From Pseudoalteromonas neustonica (GTDB lineage: Bacteria; Pseudomonadota; Gammaproteobacteria; Enterobacterales; Alteromonadaceae), in contig NZ_BDDS01000002.1 of assembly GCF_001653135.1 (NCBI RefSeq), positions 434,001 to 498,000 on the forward strand: 64,000 bases of DNA. The letters are read 5' to 3'. The position numbers and the translations under genes are program-made. A model generated the notes under the pieces. That model saw only the letters and a program-made list of their open reading frames with translations. It had not been told where the DNA came from and did not search any database. This document shows positions 1 to 10,597 of the stretch, one piece after another. Positions within the stretch are counted from its first letter, which is position 1, and every line of letters starts with the position of its first letter.

Positions 1-199
1 AATTCGGTTATACACAGACCATAGCTGAGTTCCTATTTTGATACAATCAATATCTTGTTTGAGTGAGTCTCGTGAAATTTTATCGACCTAATCGCTATGC
101 TTGTGAATCGCACTCTTTACCTTCGTTACGAGAAATAAGGTTCAGAAGCTTCTATAGTGATCAAACCAATGTAATGACTGGCGGGAACTGAACTAAAAA
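1..199. other. Left-edge region without a gene
   Basis: No convincing coding region is visible in these 199 bases before the stop codon of the minus-strand sensor kinase. Reverse-strand reading near the window edge gives a short interrupted reading frame, too short and too broken to assign. The true neighbour lies outside the window. Confidence 0.4.
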
Positions 200-2584
200 C
201 TAAGTTTTCAACCAGCGTGATAATAATGAAGCGAGTAAATTAAACTCAATTGGTTTACTTAAGTAATCATCCATTCCAGCTTGAAAACATGCGTTGACAT
301 CTTCTTGCATTACATTCGCCGTTATCGCAATGATAGGAAGATTTTTCCATTTTTTATTTTCACGGATAATTTTTGTTGCACTTACTCCATCAAGATTAGG
401 CATATGCATATCCATCAAAACAATATCAAAATCTTGCTGCTGTAGAATATCTAAAGCGATTAAGCCATCATTTGCTATTACTACATCTAGATTTAACTTT
501 AGAAGCATTGCTTTAATCACCAATTGATTGACCATATTATCTTCTACAACGAGTACTGTGGCTGACACATTTGAAAAATCCAGCATTGGATCTGTGTTCT
601 CAATTTTGTTTTCATTTTTTTCAACGGTTAAAATACTAAAAATGACCTCAGTTCCCTTACCAAATTCTGAATGAATCGTAATTTTACCGCCAAGCATTTC
701 TACAAGCTCTTTACATAAACTTAAACCTAACCCTGAACCACCATAAACACGTGTTGTACTATTATCAGCTTGACTAAATGGCTCAAAAATATCAGCGAGT
801 TGATCGTCTTTAATCCCGATCCCACTATCTTTCACTACACACTGCAATGTTAAATCAGCACCTTCTTTTTGTGTATTAATCGTCACATTCACATTTCCTA
901 ATTGTGAGAATTTAATACTATTACCGATTAAATTTACCAATATCTGTTTCAAGCGTGTTTTATCTGAGTAAACACTAAGTGTGTGGTTATCGCTATGCCA
1001 TTGTATAATAATTGACTTTTTTATAGCTAAGGGCTGAACTATTGCGAAAACTTCATCTTGTAACTGTTGTAATGTAAACACTGAATTATCGGCTTTTAAT
1101 TTTCCTTGCTCTAATTTAGAAATATCCAGTATGTCATTAATTAGCGACAATAAATGTGTTGCTGAAGTTACCCCTGTATTTACTAACAGCACCTCATCTT
1201 CTTTCAGTCCAGGAGCTGTTTGTAATAACTGCAAAGTACCTAAAACACCATTGAGAGGCGTTCTGATTTCATGACTCATATTGGCTAAAAAGCGACTTTT
1301 GGCTGTTAACGCATCACTGGCTTTTCCCGTTGCAATTTCAAATGCTTTTGTACGTTCTTCTACGCGTTTTTCAAGTTGTCCTTCTCTCATTGAAAGCTCA
1401 TCACGCATGCTAATAAAAACACGTGATAGTTCACCGAGTTCATCTTTACCTGATGAGGCGATCTTCACGCTATAGTCACCTAAAGATAAAGCATGTGAAG
1501 CCTGAGTTAAGTTATGAATTGGCGCATACAGACGAACAGATAAGCGAATGGCTATAAATAAGGCTGCCACCAAAACAATAGAAAAAATTATCCAGAGAGT
1601 TTTTTGTAACTCTTTTATTCTGGAAAATATAAGTTTATTTGGGATCACTACAGCAATGCTATAACCTGCCGAAGATATTGGCGAAAAGAAAATATGCTCT
1701 TTTTCTTCAGTTTTACTATTAAATATTTCTGCAAACCCTGAATGTCCAGCCACCATACGAACCCCAATATGGTTCATCTCTTCGTTTGGCTCTTGTGTAA
1801 CCCTTAACTTAACACTGACCTTTTCACCAATATTATTTAAGACCCAGCGCTCATTTTTTTTCAAAAGTTGAATTATTTTATCAGCTTCCCAGTGGTACAT
1901 ATAAATACCGCTATTTGATACAAGCATAAAACGTACGCCATCATCAAAAGAATTCATAACCTGTGTTTGAACTGCTTGTATCAAACGCTCGATTTCGTTC
2001 CAACCAATACTGCCACCGATCAAGCCAACAACTTGTTTCTCGTCATTTAAAATTGATGAGCTTATTACAATTTGTCTTACTCCCGTTGTATAGGAGATCA
2101 TGGGTTCTGATACAAAAATAACAGGATCATTAGCTGTATTTTCACCAACGGTCGTCAACCAGTAGTCTCTTTTTTTAATTGAACGGGGTTTGGAGTTCGC
2201 GATTGAATCATCAAAAGTACGTTTTAGGTTTTGAAAACTATTTCCCCCTTCAGTGTTGTAAAAACTGCCATCAATTTCACCTACAATGAATTTTTCATAG
2301 GAGCCACTACCTTGTTTTTTTTCACTGATCAAATAATCGCGCATGTTGACAAATTGCATAGACTTTATTCGTGAATCTTTTGCTAACATTGATATTTCAG
2401 CTTTTCTTTCGATAAAATATCGATCAAATATCCCTGCGGCGTTACTTACTTTTGCTTGGGCTGCAACGATACTTAAACGTTCTGCTTGCTCAGTGCCTTG
2501 TATGCTCACTAAAACAAAAACCACTAATAGCGGCAATAGCGAGCTGATTAATAATACGGTGATCAAACGGGTCTTTAGTTGCAT
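200..2584 (-). CDS. Hybrid sensor histidine kinase with receiver domain
   Basis: A 794-residue inner-membrane hybrid two-component kinase. An N-terminal membrane segment (about residues 7-27) precedes a roughly 300-residue periplasmic sensor region of the Cache kind, a second membrane segment (about 331-351) and a HAMP linker. The HisKA box SHEIRTPLNG carries the phospho-accepting His438. An ATPase domain follows with DSGIGI and GSGLGL motifs, then a C-terminal receiver domain with phosphorylatable Asp725 in LMDMHMPN. No separate response regulator or Hpt protein lies beside it, so the partner is unknown. The Cache assignment rests on size and layout, and the ligand cannot be predicted. It appears to stand alone in its own transcription unit. 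Confidence 0.93.
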   Translation of the reverse strand: MQLKTRLITVLLISSLLPLLVVFVLVSIQGTEQAERLSIVAAQAKVSNAAGIFDRYFIERKAEISMLAKDSRIKSMQFVNMRDYLISEKKQGSGSYEKFIVGEIDGSFYNTEGGNSFQNLKRTFDDSIANSKPRSIKKRDYWLTTVGENTANDPVIFVSEPMISYTTGVRQIVISSSILNDEKQVVGLIGGSIGWNEIERLIQAVQTQVMNSFDDGVRFMLVSNSGIYMYHWEADKIIQLLKKNERWVLNNIGEKVSVKLRVTQEPNEEMNHIGVRMVAGHSGFAEIFNSKTEEKEHIFFSPISSAGYSIAVVIPNKLIFSRIKELQKTLWIIFSIVLVAALFIAIRLSVRLYAPIHNLTQASHALSLGDYSVKIASSGKDELGELSRVFISMRDELSMREGQLEKRVEERTKAFEIATGKASDALTAKSRFLANMSHEIRTPLNGVLGTLQLLQTAPGLKEDEVLLVNTGVTSATHLLSLINDILDISKLEQGKLKADNSVFTLQQLQDEVFAIVQPLAIKKSIIIQWHSDNHTLSVYSDKTRLKQILVNLIGNSIKFSQLGNVNVTINTQKEGADLTLQCVVKDSGIGIKDDQLADIFEPFSQADNSTTRVYGGSGLGLSLCKELVEMLGGKITIHSEFGKGTEVIFSILTVEKNENKIENTDPMLDFSNVSATVLVVEDNMVNQLVIKAMLLKLNLDVVIANDGLIALDILQQQDFDIVLMDMHMPNLDGVSATKIIRENKKWKNLPIIAITANVMQEDVNACFQAGMDDYLSKPIEFNLLASLLSRWLKT

Positions 2585-2810
2585 ATGATGGGTTAACGAT
2601 GAATGAAGTTGTAAGTCTAGACGAGCTAAAAGAAATATACGAATATTTACAGGTAAAAAGCATTATTAGCTTTTATGATTTATAGGCAGAGCAAAAGCTA
2701 CGATTTATCACAAAAATTAATGTAAAAAACGGCGTGAGATTCAGGTTAAATTACATTAAGCCAACATCGTGTTACAAAACCGCTCCTGCATATTAAGGTA
2801 ATTTGAGTAT

Positions 2811-2838
2811 ACAAGTAACCTAGATTCAGGTTACTTGT
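2811..2838 (-). terminator. Hairpin just after yehS
   Basis: A perfect 11-bp inverted repeat (ACAAGTAACCT / AGGTTACTTGT) with a 6-nt loop starts 12 bases past the stop of the minus-strand yehS-like gene. No run of T follows in the minus-strand direction, so it may be a weak terminator or an mRNA 3' stabiliser. Confidence 0.45.
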
Positions 2839-2850
2839 TAAAAATACTGA

Positions 2851-3336
2851 TTAGTTACCAGTAGATTCTGGGCGGATTTTTTGCTGCACGCCTGTTAAGA
2901 AGTTACGTAATATTTGATCGTTACACACACGGAAGTGTTTGTTATCTGCTTTACGAGAAAAAGCACTTAGCTCATGCTTGCTTAGAATAAAATCAGTAAC
3001 GGCGAGTGCATCAATAACGTCTTCAGCTTTCATGTTTAACGCTATGCGTAATTTCATTAAGATCATATTGTTATTGAGCTTATTCTCAGGCACTGGCTGC
3101 TCACCTTCACGTTTACCACGTTTAGTATTAATAAGGCCATTTAAGTAAGTCGCAAACTCAGTATCAGTAATCTCAATATAGCCTTCATCCCCTTCTTTAC
3201 ATAACCACGCAACAACTTGTTCCTTCGTTACTTGACAATCTGCCGCGGCAAAAATCTCAATCATTTTAGTATCAGATAAATCAAAGGTATAGCGAATGCG
3301 GCGTAAGATATCATTATTAGTCAAAGTAAATTCCAA
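2851..3336 (-). CDS. yehS: DUF1456 (YehS-like) protein
   Basis: A 161-residue cytosolic protein made of two similar halves, each beginning with an N(N/M)xxLxxxRxAL-like helix (about residues 8-20 and 88-103). This is the pattern of the DUF1456/YehS family, whose members have about this length. The molecular function is not known. No signal peptide or membrane segment is visible. It stands alone, flanked by about 130 bases before lolE and a hairpin after its stop. The family assignment is by recognition of the duplicated helical repeat. Confidence 0.8.
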   Translation of the reverse strand: MEFTLTNNDILRRIRYTFDLSDTKMIEIFAAADCQVTKEQVVAWLCKEGDEGYIEITDTEFATYLNGLINTKRGKREGEQPVPENKLNNNMILMKLRIALNMKAEDVIDALAVTDFILSKHELSAFSRKADNKHFRVCNDQILRNFLTGVQQKIRPESTGN

Positions 3337-3466
3337 GAGTAAAGGTATTGGTAACCAAGCAATTTTTTGCTGGTTTATTAAATAGCCACACAGTCTAACA
3401 GAGATAGCTTTATCCCACTATTGATTATTATTTTATAAAAGTATGTGGCCATTTAAAGTATTCGAT

Positions 3467-4711
3467 CTAGTTTCCTAGTACCTTCGCAGGGTCTACACGG
3501 GTAGCTTGCCAAGCAGGATAGATCGTTGCTAACACCGCAAGTACAAATGTAACAATAACCGTTACAACAATATCTTGCCATACTAACTTACTGGGTAAAA
3601 ATTCAATAAAATAGACCCCTTCTAATGGGTTACTGCCAGCAAATTGACTAAGTAAAGTAAACAACTCGCTAATATTTAACGCGACAATCACACCAATAAA
3701 AGAGCCTAAAATAACCCCAATAAACGCTTGGCTTAAACCTTGAAGGATAAAGGTCGCTAGTATCGTACTGTCTTTCGCACCCATGGTCTTTAATATAGCA
3801 ATATTAGCTTGTTTTTCTCGCACTTCCATGACTAACGATGAGACAATATTAAAACTCGCGACAGCGATAATTAAAAACACCACAATATAAACGATGGTTC
3901 TAACCATTTGTATATCTTGATATAAACTACCCTGCGTTCTAAACCAGCTAGAAATATACACATAATCATCTATTGTTTGGCCAACTCGCAACGCAATTTG
4001 ATGTGCATAATAGACATCCGCTACAGCTAAACGCAACCCAGTGACTTGCTGTAAGTCATAACCTAATACCCTTTGTGCTTTTTCAAGGTGAATAAATGCA
4101 GCAGAGCTATCGATTGGGCCGCCCATTTCAATTATCCCAGCCAGCGTCAAAGTAACTCTTTTCGGTGCTAAAATGTCGTTACTCGTTTTGTTAACTTGCG
4201 GGATCAATAACGTTATTAACTCCCCCTGCGTTACACCGAGCTGTTTAACGATTTGTTGACCTAAAATAACCTCATCAAAACCTAACTGGCTAACTAATTT
4301 ACCTTTCGTGTATTGATTAACCGCCGACACTTTACTCTCTAATGTAGGATCTATGCCACGCACTTCAACCGCTTTTAGTTCACTTTTGTACTGCGCCATA
4401 CCGTTAACGCTAATAAAAGGCGCGGCCCCTACCACATCTCGCTGCTGAGTAAGCTTTTGTACTTTATCAGGCCAATTATCGATAGGACGATTCGGTGCAA
4501 CATATTCAACTTGCGGAACAACACTCAAAAGACGATGCACTAATTGTTGTTCAAATCCGTTGATCACTGAAAGCGCAATAATTAAAACTGCAACACCAAG
4601 TAAAATACCGACTGTTGATGCTTTAGCAATAAAACTAACAAACCCGTTCTTTTCGTCTTTACCGCCTGAGCTTGCTCTAAAACGCTTGCTCAAATAAGCA
4701 CTAAGCAACAT
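3467..4711 (-). CDS. lolE: Lipoprotein-releasing ABC transporter permease LolE
   Basis: A 414-residue inner-membrane permease, the same length as the E. coli protein. It has one N-terminal membrane helix (about 25-48), a large periplasmic MacB-like domain and three C-terminal helices of the FtsX type (about 270-300, 320-350, 375-400), ending in the typical YPAWQATRVDPAKVLGN tail. With LolC and LolD it extracts outer-membrane lipoproteins from the inner membrane and hands them to LolA. It is the last gene of a lolC-lolD-lolE operon and its start overlaps the lolD stop by 11 bases, suggesting translational coupling. Confidence 0.93.
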   Translation of the reverse strand: MLLSAYLSKRFRASSGGKDEKNGFVSFIAKASTVGILLGVAVLIIALSVINGFEQQLVHRLLSVVPQVEYVAPNRPIDNWPDKVQKLTQQRDVVGAAPFISVNGMAQYKSELKAVEVRGIDPTLESKVSAVNQYTKGKLVSQLGFDEVILGQQIVKQLGVTQGELITLLIPQVNKTSNDILAPKRVTLTLAGIIEMGGPIDSSAAFIHLEKAQRVLGYDLQQVTGLRLAVADVYYAHQIALRVGQTIDDYVYISSWFRTQGSLYQDIQMVRTIVYIVVFLIIAVASFNIVSSLVMEVREKQANIAILKTMGAKDSTILATFILQGLSQAFIGVILGSFIGVIVALNISELFTLLSQFAGSNPLEGVYFIEFLPSKLVWQDIVVTVIVTFVLAVLATIYPAWQATRVDPAKVLGN

Positions 4712-5399
4712 GACTTGCCTCTTTGATTGCTAATTTTCCATCATCAAGATAAGCAATTTTACCCAATTTATCAGCCAATTCTAAATCGTGTGTTACTACT
4801 ACAAAACTGGTATTCAAACTGCTATTAAGTTCTTTGATCAAATCGTAAATTTTAATCGCATTTTGTTTGTCCAAGTTGCCCGTTGGTTCATCTGCTAATA
4901 CTAATGCAGGCTCTGTTACAAGCGCGCGAGCAATGGCTACACGTTGACGTTCGCCGCCAGACAACATCGACGGTTTATGGCTACTACGATGCGATAAACC
5001 GACTTTATCTAACATAGCCAATGCCTTTAAATTTGCCTTTTTCGCGCTAAGGCCTTTAATCAATAATGGCATCGCTACATTTTCAACGGCATTAAACTCC
5101 ATCAATAAATGATGAAATTGATAGATAAAACCTAAATGCTCATTACGAAACTTAGCCTGTTCAGCACGTGAAAGTTTAGCGACTTGTTGACCTTTAATTT
5201 TAGCCACTCCACTAGTTTGCGCATCTAAAGTACCCAGTATATGCAAAAGCGTACTTTTTCCAGACCCTGAGCTGCCGACAATAGCGAGCATTTCACCCTG
5301 CTGAAGAGATAAATCCACTCCTTTCAATACTGCAACTTCACTCGCACCATCTTGATATATTTTACTTAACTTCTCACATTGAATAACTAAATCATTCAT
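4701..5399 (-). CDS. lolD: Lipoprotein-releasing system ATPase LolD
   Basis: ABC ATPase of the LolCDE complex, about 232 residues. It has Walker A GSSGSGKST, signature LSGGERQRVAIARAL and Walker B LVLADEPTGNLD, plus the LolD-type FIYQFHHLL stretch after the Q loop. I chose the ATG at 5397-5399 (MNDLV) rather than a start nine codons upstream. It sits in an ATGAATGA overlap with the lolC stop and gives the family's usual length. Overlaps at both ends (lolC and lolE) indicate a coupled operon. Confidence 0.94.
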   Translation of the reverse strand: MNDLVIQCEKLSKIYQDGASEVAVLKGVDLSLQQGEMLAIVGSSGSGKSTLLHILGTLDAQTSGVAKIKGQQVAKLSRAEQAKFRNEHLGFIYQFHHLLMEFNAVENVAMPLLIKGLSAKKANLKALAMLDKVGLSHRSSHKPSMLSGGERQRVAIARALVTEPALVLADEPTGNLDKQNAIKIYDLIKELNSSLNTSFVVVTHDLELADKLGKIAYLDDGKLAIKEASHVA

Positions 5400-6609
5400 A
5401 TCGCAATACCTCTGCAGGACTAACATTGGCAGCTTTACGCGCCGGGTATAAAGTGGCTAAAAAGCTCATGGTAATACTACCAATGGCAATGAGGGATAAA
5501 TTCATTACGTCAAATTTTACGGGTAAAGCAATGCCTGTTAATAAATTCAAACCTATTAAAGCTAATGCTTCATTAATATATGCACTTAATAGTAACCCGA
5601 ATGCAGCGCCAATCCCTGTGCCAATTAAACCATTGTAAAGGCCTTGGATCATAAAGACTTGCTGTACTTGAGAAGGCGTCAGTCCTAAAGTCTGTAATAT
5701 TGCAACTTCACTTTGTTTTTCACTGACCATCATAGTTAAAGCCGAAACAATATTAAATACAGCCACTAATACTATTAGCGCCAATAGCATCGACATAACG
5801 CGCTTTTCCATAGCGACGGCCGCAAATAAGGTGCCCTGCGATTGTCGCCAGTCTGTCACCTTATATTGACTTAAAAGCGCATTTGACGATGCAATAAATG
5901 CATCCAATTCAAAGGGGTCGTTTAGCGATATGCTTAAGTTAGGCGCGCTGCTGTCAGGGAGTTTTAATACCCGTTGCAATGATTCTCCACTTGTAAATGC
6001 AAGGCCCATATCGATTTCAGAACCAGTTTCATAAATCGCTGCAACGGTAAATAAACGTTGGCTTGGCACACGCCCTAATGGCGTGTAGGTTGATGCATTT
6101 GGCATAATTACACGTACTTTATCACCTAAGCCAATGCCTAGTTTGCGCGTTAAATAACGGCTAAGAGCAATATTATAACGCGTCGCCATTACGACTTGCC
6201 AATTACCCTGAATGACTTTATCGCTGATTTTATAAAGCGATGCATTTTCATCGTACAAGCCTTGTAACAGCACACCGTGCAAATCACGGTTTGTTTGTAA
6301 AATAGCTTCGCCATGACGATACAAGCTCGCCTGCTTAACAAAATCAGACACAACAACGTCTTTTTGTAGCTGGATCATATTAGTTTGAGTGTGCCCACTT
6401 GATGAGATTTCTACATGAGGGATCAATCCCAACATATTGCTCTTTAGGTTATCTTCAAAGCCATTCATCACTGAGCTGACGGTAAAAAGCGCCATTAAAC
6501 CAATTGCAATACCAGCAATTGAGAAAAATGAAATAAAAGAGATAAAAGCATTCCCCTTAGAGGAACGACTATATCTCAGCCCGATAAACAGGCTAACAGG
6601 TTGAAACAT
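5392..6609 (-). CDS. lolC: Lipoprotein-releasing ABC transporter permease LolC
   Basis: A 405-residue inner-membrane permease paralogous to LolE. The protein starts with the typical SLFIGLRYSRSSKGNAFISF and a first helix at about 22-48, then a periplasmic domain and three C-terminal helices, ending in the FtsX-type LYPARKAANVSPAEVLRYE. It is first in the lolCDE operon, and its stop lies inside the start region of lolD. The promoter should lie in the 146 bases shared with the divergent SulP gene. The LolC/LolE distinction rests on gene order and length. Confidence 0.92.
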   Translation of the reverse strand: MFQPVSLFIGLRYSRSSKGNAFISFISFFSIAGIAIGLMALFTVSSVMNGFEDNLKSNMLGLIPHVEISSSGHTQTNMIQLQKDVVVSDFVKQASLYRHGEAILQTNRDLHGVLLQGLYDENASLYKISDKVIQGNWQVVMATRYNIALSRYLTRKLGIGLGDKVRVIMPNASTYTPLGRVPSQRLFTVAAIYETGSEIDMGLAFTSGESLQRVLKLPDSSAPNLSISLNDPFELDAFIASSNALLSQYKVTDWRQSQGTLFAAVAMEKRVMSMLLALIVLVAVFNIVSALTMMVSEKQSEVAILQTLGLTPSQVQQVFMIQGLYNGLIGTGIGAAFGLLLSAYINEALALIGLNLLTGIALPVKFDVMNLSLIAIGSITMSFLATLYPARKAANVSPAEVLRYE

Positions 6610-6755
6610 AATTATTTATGATCGCATCTAATGCCAATTATGCCGTCATACTAGCATAAACTGTATTTATTTGGGTATCGTCAAAAGTGTAAAAAATAAT
6701 TAAAAATCTGATACTTGATAATGCGTTTTTAAGTTAAAATACGCCAAATTACAAG

Positions 6756-8447
6756 ATGAGGAACCCCGTTTTGTCTTTAAAGCGATTTAAACACGTAAAT
6801 TTAAAAGGTGATTTATTTGGTGGTGTGACTACTGCGATTATTTCATTGCCTCTAGCGCTGGCCTTTGGTGTTGCCTCGGGTGCTGGTGCTGAAGCTGGTA
6901 TGTGGGGCGCAATCCTCGTTGGTTTATTTGCCGCCCTTTTTGGTGGTTCTACTTCATTAATATCTGAACCGACCGGTCCAATGACCGTAATAATGACCGC
7001 CGTTTTAACCACTATGCTCGCCAGTTATCCTGAGCAAGGCCTCGCGATGGGCTTTACCGTTGTGATGATGGCAGGCGCTTTTCAAATAATGCTCGGCACT
7101 TTAAAGCTTGGCAAATATATTACGCTGATGCCCTATAGCGTTATTTCAGGTTTTATGTCTGGTATTGGGGTAATACTTATTATCTTACAGTTAGCGCCAT
7201 TACTTGGTCACTCCTCCCCAGGTGGCGGCGTACTGGGTACTTTGGGCGCACTGCCTGATTTAGTTATGGATTTGCATTTCTCCGAATTATTTTTAGGGTT
7301 ATGTACACTCGGTATTTTATTTTACCTACCGCAAAAATTTCGACAGTATGTGCCTGCCCAACTTGTTGCCCTTGTTGTGGTAACTATAGTCTCTATCTTA
7401 GTCTTCTCTACCGACGACATTCGCCGTATTGGTGTCATTCCAAGTGGCTTACCCAGTATTGTATTTCCAACTTTTACCGCCGATCTTTTTACTGAAATGG
7501 TTATTGATGCGCTTGTATTAGGTACTCTTGGTTGTATCGATACCCTATTAACCGCCGTCATTGGCGATAGTTTAACCCGTACCGAACATGACTCAGACAA
7601 AGAGCTGCGTGGCCAAGGTATTGCTAATATGGTTGCTGGTTTTTTTGGCGCACTTCCTGGTGCAGGTGCAACAATGGGCACCGTAGTCAATGTGCAAGTT
7701 GGCGCGCGATCCCCTCTGGCTGGGATCCTTCGGGCTGTGATCTTAATGGCTGTCGTGTTTGTGGCTGGCAGTTTAACCGAACCGATCCCTATGGCCGTAC
7801 TTGCTGGTATTGCAGTGTATGTCGGCTTTAATATTCTTGATTGGAGCTTCATTCAACGCGCCCACAAACTGAGTATTTTACAAATGGCTATTATGTATGG
7901 TGTGATGCTGCTCACCGTATTTGTCGATTTAATTGTGGCGGTAGGTCTTGGCGTATTTATTTCAAATATTATAGTGATCGAACGACTTAGCCGAGAACAA
8001 GCCAAACATGTAAAAGCGATTAGTGACGCCGATGACGATGATGTACCTCTTGCCGTTGAAGAGCGTGAACTTCTAGAACGAGCTCAAGGAAAACTGCTGT
8101 TTTTCTACTTATCAGGCCCGATGATATTTAGCGTATCAAAAGCAATTGCACGCCAACATCGTCACATTAGTGAATATGAAGCCATGGTGCTTGATTTGTC
8201 TGATGTACAGATGCTTGATGTTACCGTGTCTTTAGCCATTGAAAATGCAATTCAAGATGCGTTAGATGCCAATTGTGACGTTTTCATTTACTCACCAAAT
8301 CGTGATACCAGTGAACAACTAAAACGACTACAAATAAAAGATAAGCTGCCTACAAATGCTTTTTGTATCAGTCGAAGCGAAGCCCTCAATAAGGCACTTG
8401 TGAGTATGCAAAGTGTTGAGCAGGATATCTCTACTGTTATAAACTAA
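6756..8447 (+). CDS. SulP family inorganic anion transporter with STAS domain
   Basis: A 563-residue inner-membrane transporter of the SLC26/SulP family. The N-terminal core of about 10-14 membrane helices (residues 15-405) contains the LFGGSTSLISEPTGPMT signature region. A C-terminal cytoplasmic STAS domain (about 445-545) includes the MVLDLSDVQMLDVT stretch. SulP proteins move sulfate, bicarbonate or other anions; the substrate cannot be read from sequence alone. The gene diverges from lolC and converges on a LysR gene, with the two stop codons overlapping by four bases. Confidence 0.9.
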   Translation: MRNPVLSLKRFKHVNLKGDLFGGVTTAIISLPLALAFGVASGAGAEAGMWGAILVGLFAALFGGSTSLISEPTGPMTVIMTAVLTTMLASYPEQGLAMGFTVVMMAGAFQIMLGTLKLGKYITLMPYSVISGFMSGIGVILIILQLAPLLGHSSPGGGVLGTLGALPDLVMDLHFSELFLGLCTLGILFYLPQKFRQYVPAQLVALVVVTIVSILVFSTDDIRRIGVIPSGLPSIVFPTFTADLFTEMVIDALVLGTLGCIDTLLTAVIGDSLTRTEHDSDKELRGQGIANMVAGFFGALPGAGATMGTVVNVQVGARSPLAGILRAVILMAVVFVAGSLTEPIPMAVLAGIAVYVGFNILDWSFIQRAHKLSILQMAIMYGVMLLTVFVDLIVAVGLGVFISNIIVIERLSREQAKHVKAISDADDDDVPLAVEERELLERAQGKLLFFYLSGPMIFSVSKAIARQHRHISEYEAMVLDLSDVQMLDVTVSLAIENAIQDALDANCDVFIYSPNRDTSEQLKRLQIKDKLPTNAFCISRSEALNKALVSMQSVEQDISTVIN

Positions 8448-9319
8448 ACTAAGCTAAGCGCTGCTACTAAATGATCGAGCAGCGCTTTCACATTAGTCGC
8501 AACAAACTGCCGTGGAGGGTATACGCCCCATACACCTTCAGGCTTTGGTTGGTTATTCGTTAGGATAGGCACTAAATTCCCCTCAGCTAAATCCTTTTCA
8601 ATGTAATAATTAGGTAATTGAACAATACCAAGGCCTTTTTTTGCTGCGTCCGCCAATGCCCAGCCACTATTACACTGTAACCGCCCTGCTATTTTAATAT
8701 GCTTATCACGCCCTTGTTCACATACTCGCCAATAACTGCTATTACCCACTAAGCATTGATGTTGTTGTAATTCCGCTAATGTATGAGGCTCTCCGAAGCG
8801 TTCTAAATACGCTTTTGAACAACAGATCACAAAATGACGCGCACTTAAGCGCCGTGCTTTTAAACTAGAGTCTTTTAAATGACCAAGGCGAATAGCTAAA
8901 TCAAACCCACCTTCAAGTAAATTTTCTTGCTCATTACTCAGTGACATCACCACTTCTAAATCTGGATACTGCTGCATAAACGTATGCACCGCCGGCATTA
9001 CAAATGTTTCGCCATACATTACAGGCGCTGTGAGTTTAATTTTACCTTTTGGCGTACTTTGTTGCTCTGCCAATAGCGCTGTTGCATCGTCCATTGCGTG
9101 TTGTAAATGCTTAGTTTGATGTAAAAATGCTTCGCCTTCTTTGGTCAGTACCACTTTGCGCGTCGTACGCGTTAACAATTGCGTATTTAAGCGTTGCTCT
9201 AATTGCGTTACTTGTCGACTAATATGTGCAACGGAAACCCCTAATACTACGCTAGCACGAGTAAAACTTCCCTCTTCACCCACTGCGATAAACTCATCTA
9301 TACCTAACCAACGACTCAT
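8444..9319 (-). CDS. LysR family transcriptional regulator
   Basis: About 291 residues. An N-terminal winged helix-turn-helix (residues 1-60, with GSFTRASVVLGVSVAHISRQ and LEQRLNTQLLTR) is followed by a periplasmic-binding-like effector domain. I set the start at MSRWLGIDEF because this matches the usual LysR N-terminus; upstream in-frame starts would add a hydrophobic extension and run into the promoter. The gene is divergent from frmA, so it most likely controls the formaldehyde detoxification genes and itself. That role is inferred from position. Confidence 0.9.
   Translation of the reverse strand: MSRWLGIDEFIAVGEEGSFTRASVVLGVSVAHISRQVTQLEQRLNTQLLTRTTRKVVLTKEGEAFLHQTKHLQHAMDDATALLAEQQSTPKGKIKLTAPVMYGETFVMPAVHTFMQQYPDLEVVMSLSNEQENLLEGGFDLAIRLGHLKDSSLKARRLSARHFVICCSKAYLERFGEPHTLAELQQHQCLVGNSSYWRVCEQGRDKHIKIAGRLQCNSGWALADAAKKGLGIVQLPNYYIEKDLAEGNLVPILTNNQPKPEGVWGVYPPRQFVATNVKALLDHLVAALSLV
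8456..8487. terminator. Hairpin inside the overlapping 3' ends of sulP and lysR
   Basis: A perfect 10-bp stem (AAGCGCTGCT / AGCAGCGCTT) with a 12-base loop lies just after the SulP stop and inside the last codons of the convergent LysR gene. It could end the plus-strand transcript, although only a short T tract follows. Confidence 0.4.
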
Positions 9320-9363
9320 TATTACCATACTGTAAAAGTGTTTTATTAAAATGAAGATTAACA

Positions 9364-10547
<1,184 letters not shown>

Positions 10548-10554
10548 ATTAATT

Positions 10555-10579
10555 GGCTGCATCGCACTGCGGTGTAGCC
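10555..10579 (+). promoter_or_regulatory. Intercistronic hairpin between frmA and fghA
   Basis: GGCTGCATCGC-act-GCGGTGTAGCC forms an 11-bp stem (nine Watson-Crick and two G-U pairs) with a 3-nt loop, between the frmA stop and the fghA ribosome-binding site. No U tract follows, so it is more likely an mRNA-stability or processing element than a terminator. Confidence 0.5.
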
Positions 10580-10597
10580 GTTAACAAAGAGAGAGTT

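Noticed and set aside
1..199. Fragment of a transposase on the minus strand at the left edge
   Set aside because: The short reading frame near the edge is interrupted by stops and shows no recognisable motif.
6756..7012. Open frames opposite the SulP gene
   Set aside because: Low-complexity, Pro/Ala-rich antisense reading frames caused by the codon usage of the transporter gene.
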